Positions 13,728 through 25,400 of a stretch of 64,000 bases of DNA are shown piece after piece (position 1 is the first letter of the stretch; the number at the start of each line of letters is the position of its first letter). Location: contig JAZARR010000032.1 of the NCBI GenBank assembly GCA_037389465.1, positions 620,001 to 684,000 of the forward strand. The letters are read 5' to 3'. This stretch comes from Baylisascaris procyonis. Taxonomy: Eukaryota > Nematoda > Chromadorea > Rhabditida > Ascarididae. Under the pieces are notes generated by a model. That model made no database searches. It saw only the letters and a program-made list of their open reading frames with translations, and had not been told where the DNA came from. The position numbers and the translations under genes are program-made.

Positions 13728-16700
13728 ATAAAATAGACCACAATCGACTAAAACACCCGAGAAAGCTGTCAAAAACCAACGCAAATACATGCCGGGCATG
13801 CTAATGCAAGATCCACCTTTGTGCCCTATGTGGCTTGGCAGTGTTGTATGCTTTCTCGTTATCAGATTGAACAACTCTTTCCTTTGCGAGAATCATTTCT
13901 TCTCAGCTTTTGATGCAATGAGTCGAAAAAAGTGACATTTTTGACTTCATTGCAATATGAAGTTGCGCGTAAATACACAATTCGAAAATCTTCGACATTC
14001 TATGCAACTGCGATATACATACGCCTATAAATTGATGTATTTTTTGATCGTCTTTTTAATTTTGCATTCCTCAGAGTGTTTTCTCGTTGAAATCGCCCAG
14101 TTGAGAAGACAGCACAGTTCTTGTGTGGCCTGATTTTTTTGTGCTCAACTTCAGCATTCTGTTCGTAAATCTATGTAACCCTAGTATTTTGTCTAACTGC
14201 GTATGGACGAATGTTTTCATGGAATATCGACGTTAAGGACGTCCAGCTTCTGCCCATTCCGTTTTCCATTATGCCTTCTGATCATGTCCGTTATATTTTC
14301 TTTGTATAAATGCGTTGTTACTCTATTAACAACTACGCGTAACGTTTCCCTGTAGCATATGTAAGACCCGTTTTTTAACGTCTCGCACAGAGATTAATAA
14401 CCTCATGGAGGAGGCAATCGTAGCGAGTGAGTGGGGGAGGGGGGACGGGAGATGAGGAATCACATGCGGAATCATTCGAACATTGTTCAATATGGATTTA
14501 AGTTTGAACGAAGGTGGTGATGCAAAAACCCGAATAAATATGCATTGCAATTTTGCTTTGTCCGTTTTAGCTCATTGTTCGGTGCACGCTAAGGACAGGC
14601 AAATTCAACAAAATTAGCGTCACCCATAGTTATGCAGATAGCAAGATTTACTCTGCAATACATGAAAATGCACAACCTGTATTGTCAACAAAAATTCATA
14701 ATCTGCCGTTAGAAAATCGAAAGATAAATATTTTTATAAGTAAGAATGTGTAATTGTTTGTTCTGAGTCTGTGCATTTGCATGTGCTTTTTATTCTTTCA
14801 GGTAGAGCTAAAAATGCGTTTTCTGAAGTAATAGCTTCGAAAAATCGTTTCTGCACCGATTTCCTTCCCGAAGAATTGGTAAACACTTCGTGGGCGCAAA
14901 TAGTGTCATTTAGCTTATTCTTTTAGAAAATGTCAGAAAGTTTAGTGTGGAGTGATTGTTGGGTAGCATGAGTAGAATGTTTGGCCACACAAATCGAACG
15001 AGACCTTTGAACCGTCCCAATTGTTTTTTCATATTGGTTATACATTTGCTGTTGTTGTTGGAGTAAATATACATGAAGAGTGATTGTGCTACGTGAACAG
15101 TGTTCTGCGTTCATAAATTTTGAACAGAGCCCAAGCGGAAGCGCGACGTTTTCGATTATTAATACTGTATGAAAATTGCATCCGCTTGATGCGTGCTTGC
15201 CTGCTGGGTACTATTTTGGCTATTGCATAGGCTTAAAAATCTGTTCGGCATGTTCAATTTAAGCTGTTTAACAGAATACAATCGAAATTTTATAAACTTG
15301 CTTTGCGAATTCATCTTCACCACTTTAGGCTTTGAAAAGGACGAAAGGAAGGAGGTTGCATGAATGCTTCTTGATCGTAGATGCAGATATATCTCTCATC
15401 TCTGTAGATGCAGCTTATCAAAGAGCAAGAATGCTCCTCTCTGCACTCAGATTTTCGGCTCCAATAACGCTTTCGATTTGTCCTTGCGATTCAGTATTGT
15501 CGTTCTTCCCTCGCTTTCGTCTATAGCTGTTTATACAAATATCCTCGACTGTAATCAGATGGGTTGGTGAAAGTGGCTGCTGCCATTGTTGGATAACCCA
15601 TAAACGCATCACTTGCTTCATCTCGATAAAACTCAACGAAGCAAGAACATCATGTGACAAGCAAAATAGATAGCCTCATTAAATGAAAATAATGAAAAAG
15701 TTTAAAAGACCATTCGCTGAATTTCAATCTGGTAAGGGTCATTTTCCGTTCTCAGGATTTTCCTTCATTTCAGTATTAAATTAAAAGCTAAACTCTTCAA
15801 AACAAATAAAAATGCTCTAATTAAAGGTACTCATTTAGCAAATGCTCGTCCGATTTACTGTAGACTTTCAAAAGTTATTCAACGTTCTAAAGATGAACTT
15901 CAGTTACAATCAACTTTTCCTTAGCAATTATTGCCTCTTTCCTGTATCATAAAATATAAGCACATGTGAAACGAATAAATTAGTGCAGAAAATAAATTTT
16001 ACGATTTATTAAGTCACAATTTGGACAATTCGATCAGATGGCATTTTAAATATTACGTTGAAAAGTTAACGAGAGCAGCAACAACGAATTACGCTTTTTT
16101 TCTGCTCATCAGGCTAATTAGTTTCACTCATTTCTAACAAACATTAAAATTTGGTGAATAACGCATTTACAATTAAGAGCGCTGATTTGAACACCCATAG
16201 AAATCTTTAACAAAAGATTTGCTTTTTTGATCATATTGCTTATAAAATACGATCTCATCGGGATGAAATGTATAGAAAGTTAAAGCATATTGAGATGTTT
16301 GAAAGTTTTTCAAAATCACTTTCGAGAATGGTAACAAACATGAAACATGAGGACGAGGCTAACATGACGCTTATGTGCAAATCGTATCAGTTAAATATTG
16401 TAATTGATGCTTAGTGAGAGAGTCTTCACTATATTTAAGGCATATAAATGCAATTGACGAAAAGAAAATGTGAATATAGTTAGAGAGATGAATTGCTCTT
16501 CCATTGAAATTTGTTGACAAAAAATAACACGTCTACGTGTACACATATGGCATCACAACACTAATGACGAGCAGAAGTGAAGCAAAATTTTTCCTGACTT
16601 TAGCTAAATGGGCTTATTTTATGCATCTTCAGTGGGAAACCTTCGACTTGGATGTAAGCAATGACCTCTATCTCAAAAAGTGTAAAGGAGCAATTGTGCT

Positions 16701-16873
16701 GTAGAAAATTTCAGCCTATCGAACCATCCGATATAACTCTCAAACTTGGCGTACTAAACCGATGCTGTCGCAAATGATCAGAATTATCACTATCAAGTTT
16801 TAGGCGTTTGATATGTTAATGTTGAAAGAGAGCGCACAAAGGTAAGTGCAAACGATAGGTGAATGAATGAATT
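13728..16873. other. No assignable gene
   Basis: No recognisable gene was found. A frame open from an acceptor near 15330 to a TAG at 15526 on the plus strand overlaps an open minus frame (15418-15660); neither resembles a known family, and both may be chance or relic sequence. A minus frame near 14926-15114 is glutamine-rich. Confidence 0.5.
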
Positions 16874-18351
16874 TCACCATGGTTGCCTTACATAGCACGC
16901 GGTATATAGTCGTAGAGTTTTTGATGGTGTTCCGGTGATGACTTGACATACTGGATGCGCTGAATCGCTGAACTCAACTGACATCGCAGAACAGTCGGCT
17001 TTAGCACATGCCGCTTTACATGAGTCCACATTCTGTAAGTTCGAAATTGAAGTTTCCTAGATTCATGAGCACGTTTGATGCGACGATTTCAAGAAAACAA
17101 TCTTTTTTCTTAGCTGATGAAGAAAATATCAGTTAAAGTTAAGGAGGCCTGAAATCTTTTTTGATGAACACTCGATCAAAAGTTTCAATAAAATGAGGCA
17201 TGTTACTTCGTCATGACTAAATTGTAGATGAACGTATTCATCAAAGGCGAATCTCTTTAACTACAACAGTTTTACTAGGAAATGAAATTCTACTAATCTT
17301 ATAAATTTCTCTTCAAAATTTATATTTACTCATTAAATCCACTCTCAGAGGTGTTAATTTCAATAACTCACTCCTCTCTTAATCCTCCTTCATTCGGAGA
17401 GTCAAAACAGACCGGAGGCGGCTATCATATAAACAAAGAAACACTTATCTGCAGTATTAAGCGATTTTTTATTACTTATGCAAATAAAATAAAGCATAGT
17501 AAACGTACCGCATTCTGAAGTTTCTCGGCATTTGCACCATCACACCAATAACCAAGCAATAGCGAATAATTAACGCATGTTCCATTGATGCATACTTGCT
17601 CCACTGGCCTTAATCCTGAATGCATAACAATAATGGTTACAACAAACCTTTATTAATTAGGTTTCATAGAGCATTCTCATATATTTTATTACATACGTTT
17701 AAAGTGGACGACGTATTGTTTGAACGATTTGACACGTTGCAATATTATATTCTCCACTTAACTTAAAGCTCCTAAAAAATTTCAGTCTATTTCTATCGTT
17801 CAACTCATAAAACTTGATGAGAATATCCAATACTTACAGATTTTAATGGAAAGAAAATTTAGCCTGTCATTTTTTTTTCGAAATATTAAACTCAAATAGA
17901 GAAAACAAACATGCTCGACCGCTAAAATAATAAAACTTATCTGAATAATGCTAAACGTTGCATCTCATCAAATAGCAAAGTTATAATCAAGATCATAATT
18001 TGCTTAGTAGTAAAGCAAGCTGAACAAACGCATAGAGAATTGATAACCTTTTTTATAATGGATGACCGTAGTGAAACCGAAAATCCACGAAATTTAATTC
18101 ATCCGCTCATATTTGAATGTGTTGAATTTCCATTTGCTAACCCTGTGAAAATGACTAATGTTTTTCTTCGTTTATAGTTTCTTTCAAATTATACGCCCAG
18201 CTGGTTCTCTGAAAGATTTTCATATGAATATATTTCGCACTAGTTTCACTGAAATATGCCCAAATAACTAACCGGGATTGCATGCTGACGTCTTCTGAAC
18301 ATAATATATGCATAAACCCACCGCCAACACAATGAAAAGCTGATTCAGCAT
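16874..18351 (-). CDS. Small secreted cysteine-rich protein, family member 1
   Basis: Three exons on the minus strand join in phase: 18351-18273 (ATG), 17615-17509 and 17032-16874 (TGA), 345 bases or 114 residues. The ATG follows a TTTTCAG acceptor by one base, which suggests spliced-leader trans-splicing. Residues 1-23 form a signal peptide (MLNQLFIVLAVGLCIYYVQ). The mature part starts near ACNPG and has nine cysteines, at 24, 35, 40, 51, 67, 71, 76, 91 and 108, with two N-glycosylation sequons (NGT at 37, NYS at 42). The C-terminal half (DSCKAACAKADCSAMSV) recalls the cysteine spacing of PAN/Apple domains, but I cannot assign a family. It ends CYVRQPW. A paralogue with the same exon phases and length lies at 22222-23566. 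It is probably a secreted or surface-exposed effector or structural protein; the function is unknown. Confidence 0.8.
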
Positions 18352-18352
18352 C

Positions 18353-18360
18353 CTGAAAAC
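18353..18360 (-). promoter_or_regulatory. Probable spliced-leader trans-splice acceptor
   Basis: On the minus strand this reads GTTTTCAG and ends one base before the ATG at 18351. No coding exon was seen upstream, so trans-splicing rather than cis-splicing is the likelier use. Confidence 0.5.
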
Positions 18361-18659
18361 ATTTATATTTCTGGATCAAACTTTATAACTGAACCAAAAT
18401 GAAGTCATATCGATGCACTAGCAATTATGATCACATAAGCAAATATTCGTCTATCAGCATTCATTTTAAATCACATTTTAGAATAAATCAAAATATTTAA
18501 CAACTAGTGCTTCAATATTATTAAGTATGTTCATTTATTAAGTTGCTCTAGTTCCACTCATTACAAATAATTTAGGCTGGAAAGACACCGATTACCTAGC
18601 TGAGACCTAGAACTGCTGGCTGAGATAGTGTGGACAAATGGCAAATGGAAAAGAAATGA

Positions 18660-18880
18660 TTGCCTAAAAAAGTGACATTTTACATCGCTTTTTGCATCTT
18701 TGGGATTTGATATAATATCACGCAGTAGTGCATATTTCCAAGTGATGATAATGGGTAAAGATATTTTTACGGTCCTGAGGCGACAAAAAGCGTCAGCTTG
18801 TAATTGAATGCATTCCAATAGCGCATATCGATTGTCGATCAAAGGCACTGAAACCGATTTTTCGATGCAATCGAAGAAAT
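18660..18880 (-). pseudogene. Relic of the secreted cysteine-rich family (fragment)
   Basis: An open minus-strand segment shows cysteine spacing C-x18-C-x8-C-x35-C. Member 2 has C-x18-C-x9-C-x35-C at the equivalent positions, and member 1 has x8 for the middle gap. Local similarity supports this: VPLIDN then LLEC here, against LPLYSEN then FEKC in member 2, and DAKSDVKC against DASSVC near the end. The intron that separates exons 2 and 3 in the intact genes is absent. Two cysteines are missing (equivalents of 68 and 93 in member 2), no in-frame signal peptide was found, and the frame runs past the expected stop to 18561. It is most likely a decayed or rearranged copy. Confidence 0.4.
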
Positions 18881-18969
18881 CATGAAAAGTGAAATTGCTT
18901 TTAGCATTAAGAATTCTATCAATAAATATTTGCAAAAAAAAAAGATAGTGAGAAATTTTATTTGAATTA

Positions 18970-19267
18970 TTACGTATAAGCTTTGTAAAAAGAATAGCTG
19001 AAAATGCAAACGGATCGACAGTTTGAGACGATAACGGTATGTATCGGGAAATTTAAACAAACAGAGAGCCGTATCAGAGGAGACAAGAATACAAGCGTTT
19101 TTGCATCACCTTCATCTGATGAGCTGTATTCACAAGTTGCCAAACAAAGAGCCAAATCATTCTCAACCATTTTTATGCTCAATAATGCTTTATTCTATGT
19201 TGATCCGATAGCGGAAATAAATCTTTTACAACAGATTTGCTGCGGCATAATCCGATTGATTTATATG
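18970..19267 (-). pseudogene. Second relic of the secreted cysteine-rich family
   Basis: From an acceptor ending at 19162 the minus strand reads NDLALCLATC and continues to TAA at 18970. Four cysteines fall at relative positions 0, 4, 29 and 46, exactly those of C64, C68, C93 and C110 in member 2, and the acceptor phase (0) matches exon 3 of both intact genes. The cysteine expected at +10 is replaced. Upstream, after a TTCAG acceptor at 19268, a segment reading YKSIGLC resembles the start of exon 2 but hits a stop near 19177. No signal-peptide exon was found. It is best read as a pseudogene, and it explains the 122-codon plus-strand frame over the same bases. Confidence 0.45.
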
Positions 19268-21029
19268 CTGAATTTTTGGCACATTTCTCGGCTTATAGAA
19301 GTTTCCGGAGTTGATCGATCGGAGCGAAATATGACGAAGGAGCTATTCTATGGAGTTAATGACACTCACTAAACTTTGTAATTTTGCTTTCAGTTTCTCC
19401 TCAATTGAAAGGTAAATAGCCACAACATAAACATTCAAACGTACATATAAACCAAAATTTGCAAAAGCGCATAAAGAAAAGAGAGAATGCGTAATGGAAA
19501 AATGTAGGGTTGCTTAATGCATTAAATGTCAAGAACAAAACTATACTGATTCAATACTAAGTAACTGGAACATCTGAATTGTAGCCTTGCAACCAACAAA
19601 TTCTGCTCACTTGACAGATGATTTTCTACGTACTAGCATACAATTTCTAGAAACATATTCAAGACGTTCAATTTGCAAAAGTATATATCACATCGTTCTA
19701 TTCAATTGAAGATTCCACGGCATTGCAATTTTGGTGATGTCATTTGGCCATAACGAAATCCCGATCGAAGTGCTACTCGCCTCTGAATAGGAATTCGCGT
19801 ATTTAGCAAGCTGAATTAGCAGATAGGATTGTATTTTTGTACAAATCGTCCGCATTACTTTTTTTTCTACAAAAAAAAAAACCGTTTTATTCGTTGAATT
19901 GACTTTTCGCTCATATTGTGAGCAATATTCTGATTCAAAATTTGCCCTTTTACATTTTTGTGAGCAATTAATTCTATGCAGTTTTAATTCGATATGTCGA
20001 TATTACGCATGAATATTGATTTATTCGAAAGAATAAAAATAGTAATCTGCCAGTATGTTGCCAGCAAAAATTCTCTTTAATAAATTTTTTATTACATACA
20101 TTGTCCGTTCTATTTTATTTTATTGATAAAATTCTCTCTCTTTTTTGTGCTTTCATTTAACAGTCTTTCAAGAACTGTTTTTTCTTTTAATATTATTACA
20201 TGTACCAAATTTTTTTTTCATCGTTAGAATTTTCTTCATTTTTCTCAAAATTTCACAAATCGTACAATGTACTATCTTATTTATACCAGTGAAAGGCAAA
20301 TACTCCATTTTCACATGTCTCTGTTATGCTAAGCATTTTATCTTCGAAGAAAAAAAATTTGTTGAAAAAAAAAATTAAGCAATCCATTAGAAATGTAATG
20401 AATTGAATTATATTCGTACATAGCGCAAAAATTTGCAAATGTACGAATGAGCAAAATTTCTATTCACTTTTGCTATTATATCATAAATTTGTGCATATGA
20501 TAATTGAGATGCAAAAATATTCACTGAATGTGTTCATCGATGATCGCGGTTTTTATTGATGCTTTATTTCGTATATCGACCATGTTTTATTACACTCAAC
20601 AGACACGAATATGCTTCAATTATGGGGGAAACGCTTTTTGCTCACAAATAGAATGGGGCAAAAATACGATTTGCATATTATTTAGCGATCTCGTTTGCCG
20701 GTTTATGATTCCATATTGGAAGCGATCATAACGATTTCGTAACAATACAAAATATGATCCTTCAATCATATGGTCATATCATCACTAACATTGATATGTT
20801 AAATTTTGTGAGCATGATGAGGGCAGCAATTTACATGTTTCAACTGGACATAGTATATGATTGGTTATATCCATGCAGATGCTGTCGATATCGCAACGGC
20901 GATATATTCCCGAAACACTATCGCATTATCAAAACTGAACGATAGTCTGCTGACGCTTGAGTGAAGTTTTTGGCCAACGCAGAGCCTAATCGGCGAGTTT
21001 CTCCTCCAGAAAAGATGTGCTAATAATTG
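19268..21029. other. Intergenic, no convincing gene
   Basis: AT-rich sequence. A plus-strand frame around 20580-20731 has four cysteines (RICFNYGGNAFC and onward) loosely like exon 2 of the neighbouring secreted family, but the spacing differs and no partner exons were found. Confidence 0.5.
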
Positions 21030-21917
21030 AGCAATCTCATAGCAATTACAACCAATTCTGGAGGAACTAAACTCTCCATGACTGGAAAGGCTTAGGAGTT
21101 TGATTCAGAACCAAGCGCGGAACGCGACAAATTTTAGAGAACTCCTGACGCAGAGGCAGGGATCGAACCTGCGTACTATATTTCATAACGCTATTTTAGC
21201 CCACAAACCTCATAGCAATTACGACCGCTCTTGAAGGAACTCAACTATCCATGACTGGACGAGGTTTCAAGTCTAATTAGAAATCGAGCTCGAAATGACA
21301 CAAATCTTAGAAAACTCCTGACGCAGGAGGGGGGTCGAACCTGAAACCTGCTGGTCCGAAGTAGGACGCACTATCCACTGCGCCACGCAGTCACGCACGT
21401 AGCCTCTCTTTGCGCACCTCAATAGCTAAAGCCTGCAGAATGTATACTATGCGTTGTATTATCAGAAACATAAAGCTGCTTTTATTCGTTTAGTACTCTT
21501 TGTTCGTCAAAGACTTTGAAAATCATGTTATGGTCTTACTTCATTTTCCGTTTAGACTTAGCTTGACTTCATATCTCCTTCACTTCCCACCTCCACTTTT
21601 CCCCTCATTTCCCTCTCCTTAGCTTAAAAAGGAGTAAGATGGCAAGCTTTATTTTTTAAATTAATCAAGCAGTGTATTAAATCAATTTCCAAGTTTTTAA
21701 GCGTGCTAACCAGAACGGCATAAATTTCTTAATTTTTTGAAGTTTTTATAAAAAGAAGAACCAAATGTAGACACAATAAAACATACCAATATTTTTACCA
21801 ATATGCGTAAGAAATTTTGCAGAGGGTTGCCCACTTAAGTGACTGAAAAAAGTGAAGAACTCGGAAATTAAAAACCTCTTTTTGTTCAGTCTGTTAAATT
21901 CAAACGTAGCGTTGTCA
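21030..21917 (-). repeat. Dispersed tRNA-headed repeat, copy B
   Basis: This holds two internal units of about 170 bases, then a minus-strand tRNA-like head at 21331-21393 (A-box-like TGGCGCAGTGGATAG, B-box-like GGTTCGACCC). A further stretch of about 500 bases beyond the head is closely shared with copy C (32523-33045), including CTTCATATCTCCTTCACTTC and AATTTTTTGAAGTTTTTATA. The shared block shows that the element is larger than a simple SINE. Confidence 0.8.
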
Positions 21918-22221
21918 TAATACATTGTTGGAGATTAAAATTGTGGAAGCGCATAAAAAGAGCAATAATCTTTCTAAGGAATGCAACAACGTTCATTCAT
22001 AAATAAAATGAGCCTTTCACATTAAGCACAGCAACATTGTCAGCAATAATCTTTTAAGTAAAAAATTTGCATATAAAAGATGTATGCAAATTACATTTAG
22101 CAACAATTGAAACATTCCTAAGACAATATAATACATAGGACTAAGCAATGCATTTAGCTAACGATATTGCAATTCATCATTACTTATTGCATATAAAGAA
22201 AAAAAAAAAAAAGAAAAATAA

Positions 22222-23566
22222 TTAAATGCGAAGATAACAAACACTAGATGCATCAGGTGTTTCAGTAATATCATTGCCAATAATAATGCACGAATATGGT
22301 GGCGATACTCGAGAAGAAGAGCGTTTCGTTACGGTAAATGCTGCACAATTCATTGAATTCTCACATGCTCTCAAACATTTTTCAAACTCCTAAAAATAAA
22401 AATAAAAATATATTTGGAGTAATTTTTAATTGCGTTTTGTAATTTTTTTTTAATGCGGAAACGAGCGGAATATCTCTAATGAAAAATTTGTTAATTGAAC
22501 AAAGATTCATGCAAGAGAGAGATCATGCATTCGAGTTAAATATGTTTATGTGAACGTTCACGGTGGCTGCTCGTTTCGCAGTTCCAAACCTCATAGGTAA
22601 CGAGCCTTAGTGAACTATTTTTAAATTACATTCTGGATATACCTCACCATCTATTGTAGTTCATAAAATATACAAAATTACCACTAATGTCCTATCTATC
22701 AAGCTCAAGCTTCTCCTCGATCATCCAAAATTTTATGGCTCGAGCTCATGCTCAAGAATTCAATATTTTGGAAAATATTATTTAAATAAAATTTCTTTTA
22801 AAATTTTCCTCATGAATAGAAAAATTGTTTCGCATACGTTTTCACTATAAAGTGGAAGACAGTTCGTATCAGTGCCACTGCAACGCCACTGAAATTTTGG
22901 AATGTAGATGGCACATGCCGTATCATTTTTACATATGGTTAATTCTCGGCGATATTCTGAAAAAAAAAAAAGAAACAGAAAAGAAAGGAAAAGTGACGTC
23001 AATTTCTATCCTTCGAGAAAAATTATTATTTAGAAGCTTTATTATGAATTTCACTATATCTATAGGATTTTGCTCAAAACCTCGAATGCTAATTAGGCTT
23101 ATTGTATGAAATTCGATATTTTTTTCAATTTTCATTCTAGAATTCCATGAACAATAAAATCCTTCTGTTTTCAATTAGTCAAATTATATAGTATCGCTTA
23201 GGAATAGTCCTCAGAAATCGGAAAATAGGCATTGTTTTATCTCGTCGAAGAGAGCACTGAACATCCTTCCTTAATTCTACGCCTAAAAAACGCTGAACAC
23301 ATATTTGGATAACATTTCTATGATAGAAGCTGCATTATATCTTCTTTTTTTTTTTTAAATTTCTCACCTTTCCCATAATTTAATTCATTTTCTCATATGG
23401 CGTTTCTATCATTTAAGATGATTGAATAAATAAGAGTGATTACAAAGCTAATTTTATTCAAATTCATATTATATTACAAAAGGTAATATAAAGAATAAAG
23501 AAACAAACCAGGTGGGCATGAATGAATTGTGTAGATGAGGAAGAAGAGTATTACCAACTGTTGCAT
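22222..23566 (-). CDS. Small secreted cysteine-rich protein, family member 2
   Basis: Three minus-strand exons join in phase: 23566-23509 (ATG), 22956-22838 and 22389-22222 (TAA), 345 bases or 114 residues, the same total as member 1. The ATG lies ten bases behind an ATTTTCAG acceptor. The signal peptide is MQQLVILFFLIYTIHS, and the mature chain starts near CPPE. Ten cysteines stand at 17, 28, 34, 45, 52, 64, 68, 74, 93 and 110. Nine align with member 1; C52 is extra. Intron phases (1, then 0) are identical to member 1. Exon 3 begins EFEKCLRACENSMNCAAF and ends SSVCYLRI, matching SCKAACAKADCSAMS and TACYVRQPW in member 1. Sequence identity outside the cysteines is low, so the duplication is old or fast-evolving. 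There is no recognised domain beyond a PAN-like cysteine pattern. Confidence 0.8.
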
Positions 23567-24897
23567 CTTATGATCGCTGAAAATTTTTTATTGTCTATTT
23601 GTATAGTCAGAGAAGGACCTAAAGGATCTAGAAGGATCTAGAAGAGAATCATTCTACGATTTTCTGAAAATACTCGAAGATCACAGACGTCTCAGTCGTT
23701 TAATTTTATTATTTCGAGGTGGCTTAAGTCTGCACAATTCCTCTATGACTGAAGCTATAGGATAGTGTGCATTCTTATATACTATACTTATATTTGCGCA
23801 CACTTCTGATAACTCTAGACGAACTCTATCAGTGAGATTTAGACTTCTAAATTCAAAAAAATGGCAGATTGTATTGAGAACTAGAAAATTTAGAGATCAT
23901 TTGAACGTTTATAGCAAGTTGAAAATGCCAAATTTGTCGAATAATCGAAAGCTTAAAAAAAATTTTTTTTTAAATCCGCAGTCAACATTTCAGCACTCAA
24001 AAACTTTTGCAAATGGCAATTGAAAACCAAAAATATTCTCTCTCATCCATTCACCACTTCAACAGAAAGGGGCCATCATAATGCCCTGAGGGGAGGAGCA
24101 GGCTGCTTTGGCCAACCTAATCTTTCAGCACTTACAATCGCTGCTGTTGACGACGAACTATATATCAGTCGAGGAAAACCTTGACGAATAGCGATTGTAT
24201 GAATTGGATTCAAATCGAGCAGTCAAGCATAAATACTTCATGCTTTATATATTACTGGTTTGTCTGATCATAACAATGCCTCAAAAATCATATTATTATG
24301 AACGATTATGTGATGAATTATGCTTCGATTGCAAATGTTGAAAAGTTCAATTGTTCGTTGATTCATTAGTAGACGAGGTGTTTCCTTTGAATCACTCAGT
24401 GGAACAACGACAATCCGTGAGAATTTTCGACTATAATAGCAATGAATAAAGATGAATTTAGAATAAGATCCCTATTGTACTAATGAGGATGAAATACTTT
24501 TTGTTTCTTTTCTTATATTTTAAATTATACATTTCATATTTGCACATAACGTTCAAAACTTTTTTCGATAGATCGATACCTGCTCAAAGCAGTGCTATGA
24601 TATCAAATTATTTAATAGCCTATATTTCATGAGTATTGGATGGCGTATCGGGTAGTATCGGATAGCATGTTATCTATGTTTCCTTCTCTTTGAATGGAAA
24701 ATTGATTCGCCGCCGCCGATTTCATCAGTATTTGAGGCACATCGTTTATTTTGAACGTTTTACAATCTCATTTCCTCACACTGTCACCTATGAGTTCATC
24801 CATTTTATGCGTCACCTTTAGTTATCTATTCAATGCAGCAGTTAATTTTCCTTATGTTCAGAGAATAACGAATGCATAGTCTATAGTGGCTGGAATT
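23567..24897. other. No assignable gene
   Basis: AT-rich spacer upstream of the secreted-protein gene. No recognisable exon was seen. The ATTTTCAG trans-splice acceptor for the downstream gene occupies 23577-23584 on the minus strand. Confidence 0.5.
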
Positions 24898-25400
24898 TTA
24901 AAGCTTCGAGGCAATCCTCAAAACCCGTCTCATATTATGAGAATTGGCAAAAAGCACTTTAACAGGGCTTTTCATTGAGTCTCGTCTATGGAATGTTTCC
25001 ATTCTGAATTGGAGGACCGGGTAAATCTCGATTCGAATCTGTCTAGAATCTTTTCTAAAATGTCCTGGCCGGAGCAGTTTATTTCGTTGGTGCCAAGAAC
25101 TAAAGTTATCCGAACCAATACGACTCATCTGTCTCGTAACTTCCGCCTGTCAATTGGCTTAACGTTATCATCCCTTTCGTAGATTAGAAGCTACCGTAGT
25201 GCCCCGTGCACAACTTTCATGGTTGTCACATTTAACACGACAAACACGTTATTCAGCGTGTTGGTGGATGTGACTGATTCAATGCGTATAGGGCTGCAGT
25301 GCTTTTGACAATTTTTGCAATGAATGTATGGCTTGGGTGTGAATGTATGAGTCTGCCTAAGCAATCTTCCAGGCTACAGTAAAACGTGGCTCCGGGCTCT
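24898..25400 (-). mobile_element. Probable LINE-type retroelement relic
   Basis: A minus-strand frame at 24898-25128 contains RRDSMKSPVKVLFANSHNMR followed by RVLRIASKL. That pattern (a 'xPVKVxF...VLxxASKLK' block) is common just before the endonuclease part of nematode LINE proteins. Further upstream in another frame lies a cysteine cluster (YIHCKNCQKHC, then RVCRVKCDNHESC) like a degenerate zinc finger. Stops and frameshifts separate the pieces, so it is a dead fragment. Assignment is by pattern only. Confidence 0.35.

Noticed and set aside
15332..15660. Overlapping open frames on both strands
   Set aside because: Neither frame has recognisable domains or matching neighbouring exons; left unassigned.
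19004..19372. 122-codon plus-strand open frame
   Set aside because: The minus strand over the same bases matches the cysteine spacing and acceptor phase of exon 3 of the secreted family, so the plus frame is best explained as a shadow of that relic.
20528..20945. Possible plus-strand member of the secreted cysteine-rich family
   Set aside because: Four cysteines are loosely similar to exon 2, but the spacing is C-x8-C-x10-C-x7-C, no signal exon or exon 3 partner was found, and the following frame is not cysteine-matched.
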